From: Microvirga sp. ACRRW
GTDB taxonomy: Bacteria; Pseudomonadota; Alphaproteobacteria; Rhizobiales; Beijerinckiaceae
Length of the DNA stretch: 64,000 nt
Assembly (NCBI RefSeq): GCF_022346925.1
Contig: NZ_JAKRNJ010000004.1
Coordinates: forward strand, 186,001 to 250,000
Reading direction: 5' to 3'
Under the pieces are notes generated by a model. It made no database searches and was not told the origin of the DNA. It was given only the letters and a program-made list of their open reading frames with translations. The position numbers and the translations under genes were made by a program. This document shows positions 1 through 7,800 of this stretch, one piece after another; position 1 is the stretch's first letter; the number at the start of each line of letters is the position of its first letter.

Positions 1-2706
1 AGGCTGCTTTGCGGCCCGAGCGATTTCAATTGCCTTCTCTGAGGTGCGAATAGCGCTCTCCGGGTGCCCGCTCAACCACTCTGCGATGGCAAGGTGAAAT
101 CGGATCAGGGAAGCCATTTCATGACCTGTCAGCCGGATATGCGTCTCACGGTCATTGTCATTGTAGAACGCGAGAGCCTTTTGCAAACAAGTACGGGCGT
201 CATCCGGCCCACCCCTGAAGAGACGCGCGGCGCCATCGATTGTCCATCGAATGCACAGCAATACCCGATCATCCATGCCGTCAGTGGCGGTGCGAACGCG
301 ATCAACCACCTGGGCGGCATCGGACCATCGTGCGGCCACGTAATAGGCTCCGAACAGACCGCGAAGTGCGTGGATCAGATTCACGCGGTCTCCCAGACTT
401 TCGCAAAGCTCGCAAGCCCGTAAAAAAACATGCTCCGACTCGGGAACGCTGTATCCTCTGGCGGCGCGTACCGCGACTCCTTTGATGAGCTGCACGTCAA
501 GCTCGGCTCGCATTCGCTCAGACGTTGCCGGCAAGGTGTGAAGCTGCATGATAGCCTTGTCGCAATGGGAGATCGCCTCACTATTGGCAAACCGCTGGAT
601 CGTCCAATCGGCCGCCTTTCGCCAATAGTCAGCAGCCTGTTGCGCAAGCCCGGCCCCGGCATAATGATGCGCCAGAAGCTCAGGCTGTACATCCCTGATT
701 TCCGGCCTCTGAGTCTCAAGAGCAGCCGCAATCCTTGCATGGATCTGACGACGCCTGCTCCTCAGAAGACTTTCGTAGGCCGTATCCCGCACCAGAGCAT
801 GCTTGAAGCTGTAAACCTCGGCGGCTTGAGATCCGCTGTGTTGAACTAAACCGGATGTGACGAGCTGCTCTACCATTTTCAGCAGCTCTTTTTCAGGGCG
901 GTCTGATACGGCTGCGATCATCGAATAGGAAAAGTCGCGGCCTATGGCAGCCCCGATCTGTGCAATTTCCTTTGCAGTTCCGAGGCGATCCAGGCGCGCG
1001 AGAAGCGAGTCGTGCAGCGTTGCCGGGATGACAAGGGGAAGCAGAGGACCTGCCAGTGTATAGCTGGATCCCGCATCGATCAGAAGTCCAGACTCGATCA
1101 CCTCTTTGGTCAGCTCTTCTATAAAAAGGGGGACACCGTCCGTTCTTTCTAGGATCTCATCGAGTAATTTATCCGGCAGATGCTTCCCTTCTGCGATCTG
1201 CTCGACAACGATGCTGCCATGTCCTCTTTCAAGCCCATTGAGAGACAGCACCGTGACATGCCCGCGACCGTCCCAGGGAGAAACGAATTCAGGCCGCGCG
1301 GTAATGACCAGCATCACGTTTAAATGTTCAATGCGCTCGATCACGAGCCCCAGAAGTTCAAGCGTTGTCGGGTCGAACCACTGCACATCCTCGCATATGA
1401 AAAGAACCGGCTGTCCGGCGGAAAGTCCTTCAAGCTGATCGACAGCGATCTCCAGAGTGAGTTGCTTCTGGCGCTGTGGCGTCAGGTCAGGAAGAGAATA
1501 TCGTGAAGCTGCGGGAATGCCGAGGACGGTCGCCATCAGCGGAACGGCCAGATCGAGCTCTGTTGTGTTACGTGCGATCAGGGCCTGAAGCTTGTCGAGC
1601 TTCACCATAGGCGGGTCGTCGCGTTCCAGTCCGGCCGCGTGCTCGAAGTGCTGTATCACGGGGTGAAGCGGCGTGGATGTGTGATAAGGCGAGCCTTGCA
1701 GGCGAGGCGCGACATAGGTCTCGCTTTTCAGCCGCTCGCGCAACTCGATCACGAGGCGAGACTTGCCCATTCCTGGCGGCCCCGACAAAATGATCACTTG
1801 ACCTGCACCGCCCTTCGCCTGATCCCAGCAACGCAAAAGCAATGAGAGTTCTTCCTCGCGCCCGACCAGAGGCGTATAGCCGACGGGATGCTTAGCCTCG
1901 AAGCGATCTATGGTCTGGATCTCGCGCTTGACCCGCCATACTGTCAGCGCATTCGCAAAACCTTTGAGACTCTGCGGGCCCAGCCCCTCCAGCTCGAACA
2001 GCCCATTCACGAGCCGGCGTGTCGTCGGACTGATGAGGACGGCACCTGGCTCGGCGATGGACTGAAGCCTCGCGGCAAGGTTTGGCGTCTCTCCAATCAC
2101 AGTGTCGGCAGCTTCTCGCCCGGCCAGATCCCCTATGACCACCGGGCCTGTCGCGATGCCGATGCGAGCCTGCAATCGCGTGTTTCCGGGAGGGCTTAGC
2201 TGCATGATCGCATCAATTAATGCAAGGCCCGTCGAGACCGCCCGCTCGGCATCGTCTTCATGGGCTTGAGGCCAACCGAAATAGATAAGGACGCCATCAC
2301 CAAGGAACCTTGCAACATAAGCTTCGTACCGGGCCGCTACCTCCGTGCAGGCACTCTGATACGCGCTGATGACCTCACGCAGATCCTCGGGGTCGAGCCG
2401 AGCTGACAACTCGGTCGATCCCACCAGATCGCAGAAAAGCACGGTCAGCTGACGCCGTTCGGCGACGCCCGTGGAGGCATTCGGAACCTCATCAGACCGT
2501 TGTGATATTGCCCGATCCTCTTGCGCTCGAAGAGCCGCGATCGAGTGCAGCAGTTTCTTCCTATGCCCGAGTGCCGAGATGCCCAAATCTTTGAGGTCGG
2601 CCTCCGTAAGACTGAACAGGACTTCGCCCTCGACGGCATTCGCAGCGAACACCTCGGCGTATTGTTCAAGCCCCTGTTCGACGAGCCACCTTGCTACGTC
2701 AATCAC
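1..2706 (-). CDS. SAM-domain adenylate/guanylate cyclase with AAA ATPase and TPR-like region (3' end outside window)
   Basis: The reading frame is open from a GTG at 2706 to the left edge, about 902 codons, with no stop. My translation gives a sterile alpha motif (SAM) domain at about residues 1-65, then a class III nucleotide cyclase domain with both metal-binding aspartates (LFCDLVGSTE and FLGDGVLIYFG). An ATPase domain with Walker A GPPGMGKS follows, then helical repeats resembling TPR or LuxR/MalT-like sensor regions. Such proteins are thought to make cAMP and to act as large signal-transducing ATPases; the ligand is unknown. The start is uncertain because the Shine-Dalgarno is weak and an in-frame TTG lies a little upstream. 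The gene stands alone, divergent from the oxidase operon. Confidence 0.85.
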   Translation of the reverse strand, partial: MIDVARWLVEQGLEQYAEVFAANAVEGEVLFSLTEADLKDLGISALGHRKKLLHSIAALRAQEDRAISQRSDEVPNASTGVAERRQLTVLFCDLVGSTELSARLDPEDLREVISAYQSACTEVAARYEAYVARFLGDGVLIYFGWPQAHEDDAERAVSTGLALIDAIMQLSPPGNTRLQARIGIATGPVVIGDLAGREAADTVIGETPNLAARLQSIAEPGAVLISPTTRRLVNGLFELEGLGPQSLKGFANALTVWRVKREIQTIDRFEAKHPVGYTPLVGREEELSLLLRCWDQAKGGAGQVIILSGPPGMGKSRLVIELRERLKSETYVAPRLQGSPYHTSTPLHPVIQHFEHAAGLERDDPPMVKLDKLQALIARNTTELDLAVPLMATVLGIPAASRYSLPDLTPQRQKQLTLEIAVDQLEGLSAGQPVLFICEDVQWFDPTTLELLGLVIERIEHLNVMLVITARPEFVSPWDGRGHVTVLSLNGLERGHGSIVVEQIAEGKHLPDKLLDEILERTDGVPLFIEELTKEVIESGLLIDAGSSYTLAGPLLPLVIPATLHDSLLARLDRLGTAKEIAQIGAAIGRDFSYSMIAAVSDRPEKELLKMVEQLVTSGLVQHSGSQAAEVYSFKHALVRDTAYESLLRSRRRQIHARIAAALETQRPEIRDVQPELLAHHYAGAGLAQQAADYWRKAADWTIQRFANSEAISHCDKAIMQLHTLPATSERMRAELDVQLIKGVAVRAARGYSVPESEHVFLRACELCESLGDRVNLIHALRGLFGAYYVAARWSDAAQVVDRVRTATDGMDDRVLLCIRWTIDGAARLFRGGPDDARTCLQKALAFYNDNDRETHIRLTGHEMASLIRFHLAIAEWLSGHPESAIRTSEKAIEIARAAKQP

Positions 2707-3076
2707 GGTACGTTCCGTCTGCAATCGCCTTATAGAATAAGGCAAACTAGCATATTTCAAATGTCAATTATACTCTTGAGCCGGCGGCTTGTTTCTCATG
2801 TCATTGTCAGCACGGCACGGACTGAAGCAGCTCAAGCAGACAGCTTGACCGGAGGGCTCATTGACCAACTCAGCCGTTAGGTTTAGTTTTGATATAAGTT
2901 GATGGATGAGCTTCATATTCCCATCACCATGAAGATCATCCTGCAGGACTAAGCGTTTCGCGACCTTGGGTCGTGCCCACTGAAGAATCTCTTCGCTTTC
3001 ATGGGATATTCTTCAGAGGTGAAATTATTGCCTTCTGTTTCATGCCGGCAGCCTCTCTGGGCAAGGGCGAACAAAG
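2707..3076. other. Intergenic region between divergent cyclase and oxidase operon
   Basis: This 370-base gap has no convincing gene. It must hold the promoters of both divergent units. The only structure I can point to is an inverted repeat, listed separately, and a short CGACC/GGTCG pair near 2961-2973. I found no FNR-type palindrome. Confidence 0.5.
2980..3016. repeat. Inverted repeat upstream of coxB
   Basis: The arms CTGAAGAAT and ATTCTTCAG are perfect 9-base complements separated by 19 bases, ending 60 bases before the subunit II start. It could be a leader hairpin or an operator. There is no T-run that would make it a terminator. Confidence 0.4.
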
Positions 3077-3883
3077 ATGGCCGTAGCGCTGATACTGGTT
3101 CTGATCGCGGTAGGCTCGGTGGCATTCCATCTTTGGAGCCCGTGGTGGTGGACGCCCATTGCCTCGAACTGGAGCTACATCGACTCCACACTCGTCATGA
3201 CGTTCTGGATCACCGGGGCGGTCTTCGTCGCGGTCGTGCTCTTCATGGCCTATTGCATCTTTCGCTTTCGCCATCGGCAGGGCCAGCGGGCGCATTACGA
3301 GCCGGAAAGCAAGCGCCTGGAATTATGGCTGACCGTGATCACCGGCGTTGGCGTCGCAGCCATGCTGACCCCCGGCCTGTTTGTCTGGAGAGCTTTTATC
3401 ACCGTTCCCGAAGACGCAACCGACATCGAGGTTCTGGGGCAGCAATGGCAATGGAGCTTCCGATTGCCTGGCCCGGACGGCAAGCTGGGGACTTCGGACA
3501 TTCGACTCATTAGTCCCGAGAATCCTCTGGGCATAAGCCGGGATGACCCGAGCGGGCAGGACGATGTGATCGTTGAAGGCGGCGAGCTCCGCCTGCCGAT
3601 CGGCAAGCCCGTGAAGGCGCTCCTGCGTTCCGTCGACGTCATTCATAATTTCTATGTGCCGGAGATGCGGGCCAAGATGGATCTCGTTCCAGGCCAGATC
3701 TCCTACATCTGGTTCACGCCCACCAGGACCGGAACCTTCGAGATTCTGTGCGCGGAACTCTGCGGACTCGGCCATCCCCAGATGCGTGGGACAGTCATCG
3801 TTCAGGAGCAGAAAGACTATCAGGCATGGCTTCAGGAGCAGATGTCGCGCAGTTTTGCGCGTCTTATGCCCCAAGCCCAATAA
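3077..3883 (+). CDS. coxB: Cytochrome c oxidase subunit II (CuA subunit)
   Basis: Subunit II carries the CuA centre that takes electrons from cytochrome c and passes them to subunit I. The 268-residue product has hydrophobic segments at about residues 2-20, 38-62 and 82-106, then a periplasmic cupredoxin domain. CuA ligands are visible: H190, and the CAELCGLGHPQM motif with C225, C229, H233 and M236. There is no fused cytochrome c domain. It is the first gene of an operon whose order (II, I, III, III) resembles Bradyrhizobium coxMNOP, so the proper symbol may be coxM. The ATG follows a modest AAGGGCG ribosome site. Confidence 0.92.
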   Translation: MAVALILVLIAVGSVAFHLWSPWWWTPIASNWSYIDSTLVMTFWITGAVFVAVVLFMAYCIFRFRHRQGQRAHYEPESKRLELWLTVITGVGVAAMLTPGLFVWRAFITVPEDATDIEVLGQQWQWSFRLPGPDGKLGTSDIRLISPENPLGISRDDPSGQDDVIVEGGELRLPIGKPVKALLRSVDVIHNFYVPEMRAKMDLVPGQISYIWFTPTRTGTFEILCAELCGLGHPQMRGTVIVQEQKDYQAWLQEQMSRSFARLMPQAQ

Positions 3884-3939
3884 GCAGACCGCCGACGGCG
3901 TATGAGAAGGGGCAATTGTAACGTCCAGAGAGGGCTCTG

Positions 3940-5718
3940 ATGACTGATGTTCCCCTCGACCCAATCGGAGCGGCGCATGCGCCTGTCATCGACGATGTCG
4001 AGCTCTACCATCCGCATAGCTGGGTAACGAAGTATGTCTTCAGTCAGGATGCGAAGATCATCGCTATCCAATATTCCTTTGTCGCTTTGAGCGTCGGCCT
4101 GATCGCCCTCGTCCTGTCATGGCTGATGCGCCTGCAGCTCGGCTTCCCGGGTGTGTTCTCGTTCATAGACGCCAATGCCTATTACCAGTTCATCACCATG
4201 CACGGGATGATGATGGTGGTGTATGTTCTGACGGCTCTCTTTCTCGGTGGTTTCGGCAATTACCTTATCCCTTTGATGGTCGGCGCACGCGATATGGTGT
4301 TTCCTTATGTCAACATGCTGAGCTTCTGGATCTATCTACTTGCCGTTCTCATCCTCGTTGCGAGTTTCTTTGCGCCGGGCGGCCCCACGGGCGCCGGCTG
4401 GACGTTGTATCCGCCACAAGCGATTACATCCGGCACGCCGGGAGGACAGGATTGGGGCATCATCCTGATGCTCGTCTCACTGATGGTTTTCATCATCGGC
4501 TTTACCATGGGCGGCCTGAACTATGTGGTGACGGTTCTCCAGGGGCGGGCGCGCGGCATGACGTTGATGCGGATGCCCTTGACGGTATGGGGCATCTTCA
4601 CCGCAAGTTTCATGGCGCTTTTGGCTTTCCCTGCGCTGTTCGTCGGCGCCGTGATGATGCTGTTCGATCGGGCTCTCGGCACCAGCTTTTTCATGCCTGC
4701 CATCGTCGAGATGGGACAACCCTTGGATCGGAACGGCGGAAGCCCCCTCCTCTTCCAGCACCTTTTCTGGTTCTTTGGTCACCCGGAGGTATACATCGTC
4801 GCCCTGCCCGCATTCGGCATCGTCTCCGATCTCATCAGCACCCATGCGCGGCGCAACATCTTCGGCTACCGCATGATGGTCTGGGCGCTTCTCGCCATCG
4901 GCGCCCTCAGCTTCGTGGTCTGGGCGCACCATATGTATGTGAGCGGCATGAATCCATATTTCGGATTCTTCTTCGCCACGACCACACTCATCATCGCCAT
5001 TCCGACGGCGATCAAGGTCTACAATTGGGTTCTCACCCTCTGGCGCGGTGACATTCACCTTAATGTCCCGATGCTTTTTGCGCTCGCGTTCATCGTCACC
5101 TTCGTGAACGGAGGCCTCACGGGCCTCTTCCTCGGCAACGTCGTCGTGGACGTCCCACTCTCAGATACGATGTTCGTCGTTGCGCATTTCCACATGGTCA
5201 TGGGTGTCGCACCCATCCTCGTGATCTTCGGCGCAATCTATCACTGGTATCCGAAAGTGACGGGGCGGATGCTGAACGACACACTCGGGAAACTCCATTT
5301 TTGGATCACGTTCCTCGGGGCTTACGCGATTTTCTTTCCCATGCATTATCTCGGCCTCATGGGCGTCCCGCGCCGTTACTACGAGATCGGGGACATGGCC
5401 TTCGTTCCGCCGTCTGCTCATACACTGAATGCCTTTATCACCATCGTGGCGCTGATTGTCGGCGCAACGCAGCTGGCCTTCGTCTTCAATCTGTTCTGGA
5501 GCCTGCGTCACGGGAGACCCGCCGGAGGCAATCCATGGCGCGCCACCACGCTGGAATGGCAGACACCCGAGACACCACCACCGCACGGCAACTGGGGCAA
5601 GAACGTGCCGACGGTCTATCGGTGGGCCTACGATTACAGCGTTCCAGGCGCAGCGGAAGACTTCATTCCTCAAAATCAACCGAATGCTCAAGCAGCATCA
5701 GGGTCTGCCCATGGGTAG
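3940..5718 (+). CDS. ctaD: Cytochrome c oxidase subunit I (heme a / heme a3-CuB)
   Basis: This is the catalytic subunit that reduces oxygen to water and pumps protons. The 592-residue protein has about 12 membrane helices. Heme and copper ligands are present: H88 (HGMMMV), H281 with Y285 (GHPEVY), H330/H331 (AHHMY), and H416 and H418 (VAHFHM). E283, K359 (IPTAIKVY) and the Asp/Asn set in helices II-III (FGNY, GARDM, YVNML) indicate a type A1 enzyme with both D and K proton channels. The N-terminal 30 residues and the C-terminal tail are hydrophilic. It is the coxN equivalent in a coxMNOP-like operon. The stop overlaps the next gene by 8 bases. Confidence 0.95.
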   Translation: MTDVPLDPIGAAHAPVIDDVELYHPHSWVTKYVFSQDAKIIAIQYSFVALSVGLIALVLSWLMRLQLGFPGVFSFIDANAYYQFITMHGMMMVVYVLTALFLGGFGNYLIPLMVGARDMVFPYVNMLSFWIYLLAVLILVASFFAPGGPTGAGWTLYPPQAITSGTPGGQDWGIILMLVSLMVFIIGFTMGGLNYVVTVLQGRARGMTLMRMPLTVWGIFTASFMALLAFPALFVGAVMMLFDRALGTSFFMPAIVEMGQPLDRNGGSPLLFQHLFWFFGHPEVYIVALPAFGIVSDLISTHARRNIFGYRMMVWALLAIGALSFVVWAHHMYVSGMNPYFGFFFATTTLIIAIPTAIKVYNWVLTLWRGDIHLNVPMLFALAFIVTFVNGGLTGLFLGNVVVDVPLSDTMFVVAHFHMVMGVAPILVIFGAIYHWYPKVTGRMLNDTLGKLHFWITFLGAYAIFFPMHYLGLMGVPRRYYEIGDMAFVPPSAHTLNAFITIVALIVGATQLAFVFNLFWSLRHGRPAGGNPWRATTLEWQTPETPPPHGNWGKNVPTVYRWAYDYSVPGAAEDFIPQNQPNAQAASGSAHG

Positions 5719-6415
5719 CATTCTCATTTTCCTGAGCGCATTGCTCATCATCGGTGCTTGGTGGCTTTCAAAGCAAGGCCTCATGTCGAAGCCCTGGCTT
5801 GAACAGGGCGTTGCGACTAACTGGCCACCGGCAGAAAACACGTCACCGGCGACGGCAAGAATGGGACTTCGTGTCTTTCTTGCTGTGGTCGGCTCCCTCT
5901 TTGCCCTTTTCATCAGCGCCTATGCCATCCGCATGCAGCTGCCGGATTGGCGCAGTCTGCCGTTGCCCAGAATTCTATGGCTGAACACAGGGATGCTGAT
6001 CTTGGGCAGCCTCGCGTTGCAAGGGGCACGAAAGTCCGCTCGTCTGGGAAAGGAAGACGAGTTGAAGTTCGGCCTACTCGCAGCGACCGTGGCAACGTTG
6101 GCCTTCCTTTCAGGGCAACTTCTAGCATGGCGACAACTCACAGCGGAGGGGTACCTCCTGGCATCGAACTCAGCCAATGCATTCTTTTATGTGCTGACCG
6201 GAATTCATGGCCTGCATATCCTCGGCGGATTGGCAGCTCTTGGCCGAACGACAGCAAGAGCATGGCAAGGTACCGGATTGGAGCGACTGCAGCTGAGCGT
6301 CGATCTCTGTGCCATCTATTGGCACTTCCTGCTCTTCATCTGGTTCGTTCTTTTGAGCGTGCTGACGGGCTGGGCGGAAAACGTGATCGACATATGTCGG
6401 CAATTGCTGAGTTGA
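5711..6415 (+). CDS. Cytochrome c oxidase subunit III, first copy (CoxO-like)
   Basis: A 234-residue membrane protein of the heme-copper oxidase subunit III family. The helices near the C-terminus carry the family pattern (GIHGLHILGG, then IYWHFLLFIWFVL). Subunit III stabilises subunit I and its proton uptake. The frame is open far upstream inside ctaD, but ATG 5711 is the natural start because it overlaps the ctaD stop and begins directly with a hydrophobic helix. It is followed at once by a second subunit III gene. Confidence 0.85.
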   Translation: MGSILIFLSALLIIGAWWLSKQGLMSKPWLEQGVATNWPPAENTSPATARMGLRVFLAVVGSLFALFISAYAIRMQLPDWRSLPLPRILWLNTGMLILGSLALQGARKSARLGKEDELKFGLLAATVATLAFLSGQLLAWRQLTAEGYLLASNSANAFFYVLTGIHGLHILGGLAALGRTTARAWQGTGLERLQLSVDLCAIYWHFLLFIWFVLLSVLTGWAENVIDICRQLLS

Positions 6416-6426
6416 GGAGGATGGGT

Positions 6427-7149
6427 ATGACGGAACAGGCTTTTTCCAATGTCGAGCCAGCCCGTTCTGAGGCTCCCGGGTTGCGCAGCATCGCTGCCGA
6501 CTTCTCCTCCGACAGAACCGCCTTCAGGAATGTGTCGTGGGGCAAGGCGATGATGTGGATCTTCCTGCTCAGCGACACTTTCGTGTTCAGCAGTTTCCTG
6601 ATCGCCTACATGACCGCCAGAATGTCCACGACGGTACCGTGGCCCAACTCCAGCGAAGTCTTCGCTCTGACTATCGGAGGCGTGACGCTGCCGCTGATCC
6701 TGATTGCCATCATGACCTTCGTTCTGATCAGCAGCAGCGGAACGATGGCCATGGCGGTGAACTTAGCCTATCGCCGCGACCGCCGGAAAACCGCTGCTCT
6801 GATGCTCGTGACAGCGCTCCTCGGCGCTACTTTCGTCGGCATGCAGGCTTTCGAGTGGACCAAGCTGATACATGAAGGCGTGCGACCTTGGGCCAATCCC
6901 TGGGGGGCAGCCCAGTTCGGCTCCACGTTCTTCATGATCACCGGCTTTCACGGCACTCACGTGACCTTCGGCGTCATCTTCCTGCTCATTGTCGCGCGCA
7001 AAGTCTGGCGCGGGGACTTCGATCATGAGCGGCGCGGCTTCTTCACCAGTCGAAGAGGAAACTACGAAGCTGTCGAGATCATGGGGCTTTATTGGCACTT
7101 CGTCGATCTGGTGTGGGTCTTCATCTTTGCCTTCTTCTATCTATGGTGA
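6427..7149 (+). CDS. Cytochrome c oxidase subunit III, second copy (CoxP-like)
   Basis: A second, divergent subunit III of 240 residues, with hydrophobic helices from about residue 40 and the family signature GFHGTHVTFGV plus GLYWHFVDLVWVFIF. Two ATGs lie six bases apart. GAGGAGG abuts the first (6421) but is ideally spaced from the second (6427), so I start there. Paired subunit III genes are known from the coxMNOP cluster of Bradyrhizobium. The two copies in this window share only the family pattern, so they are not a recent duplication. Confidence 0.87.
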   Translation: MTEQAFSNVEPARSEAPGLRSIAADFSSDRTAFRNVSWGKAMMWIFLLSDTFVFSSFLIAYMTARMSTTVPWPNSSEVFALTIGGVTLPLILIAIMTFVLISSSGTMAMAVNLAYRRDRRKTAALMLVTALLGATFVGMQAFEWTKLIHEGVRPWANPWGAAQFGSTFFMITGFHGTHVTFGVIFLLIVARKVWRGDFDHERRGFFTSRRGNYEAVEIMGLYWHFVDLVWVFIFAFFYLW

Positions 7150-7154
7150 GTGTC

Positions 7155-7499
7155 ATGGCACAGACAGCGACGCAGTCATCCACCCATGAACAGGGACAGC
7201 ATCCCATCAAACTCTACCTCGTTGTCTGGGCGTGGCTGTTCATCTTGAGCACCGGCTCCTATCTGGTGGACTATTTCCAGCTTCAAGGCGGCCTCAGGTA
7301 CTCCCTCATCCTCCTGTTCATGATGCTGAAGGCGGGCCTCATCGTCGCCGTCTTCATGCATATGGCCTGGGAGCGCTTGTCTCTGATCTATGCCATTCTC
7401 GTCCCCATGAGCGCCCTTCTGGTATTTGTCGCCATCATGGTTTTCGAGGCGGATCATACCCTTCTGTCGCGTCTCTCGTTCTTCGCGCCTGGAGGTTGA
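7155..7499 (+). CDS. Cytochrome c oxidase subunit IV family protein
   Basis: A 114-residue protein with three hydrophobic segments (about residues 20-42, 50-72 and 80-102), the layout of prokaryotic oxidase subunit IV (CtaF/CyoD-like). This small subunit is thought to help assembly or stability. An alternative ATG at 7143 overlaps the stop of the preceding gene and would add four residues. It lies directly downstream of the two subunit III genes in the same operon. Confidence 0.8.
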   Translation: MAQTATQSSTHEQGQHPIKLYLVVWAWLFILSTGSYLVDYFQLQGGLRYSLILLFMMLKAGLIVAVFMHMAWERLSLIYAILVPMSALLVFVAIMVFEADHTLLSRLSFFAPGG

Positions 7500-7546
7500 A
7501 TTCCGAACCATCTGTTATCGATGATCCCGAAGACGGAGAGACCTTC

Positions 7547-7792
7547 ATGGGTTCGAGCATTGTCCTCATCTGGATCGGCGCATTGCTCATCCTTTGCGGC
7601 GTGGTCTATGGGGCAGCTCTCGCTCTTTGGGGAGGCCGACTCAGCGATGCGAGACGCGACAGGCCGATGCGGGCGGGAGATAGCCTGGAGCCGAGGCAAA
7701 GCCCGAAATCATTCAGCATCAGGACGCATTGGCCCGCCTTGGCCATGATCCTGCTCGGGAGCATTCTCATCTTTACGGAAACCGCTTTCTGA
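7547..7792 (+). CDS. Small two-helix membrane protein at the end of the oxidase operon
   Basis: An 81-residue product with a hydrophobic N-terminal helix (about 4-27), a basic and polar middle, and a second C-terminal helix (about 60-78). I do not recognise a family. It is 47 bases after the subunit IV gene, on the same strand, and only 8 bases before the convergent quiC stop. It is therefore probably the last gene of the oxidase operon. A role as an accessory or assembly subunit is only a guess from position. Confidence 0.6.
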   Translation: MGSSIVLIWIGALLILCGVVYGAALALWGGRLSDARRDRPMRAGDSLEPRQSPKSFSIRTHWPALAMILLGSILIFTETAF

Positions 7793-7800
7793 TATGCCGC

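Noticed and set aside
2881..2905. A possible FNR-like TTGAT...GTTGAT element before the oxidase operon
   Set aside because: The second half does not match the ATCAA half-site, so the palindrome fails.
5456..5710. Upstream extension of the first subunit III gene into ctaD
   Set aside because: The extension lies inside ctaD and is polar; the family starts with the first helix at ATG 5711.
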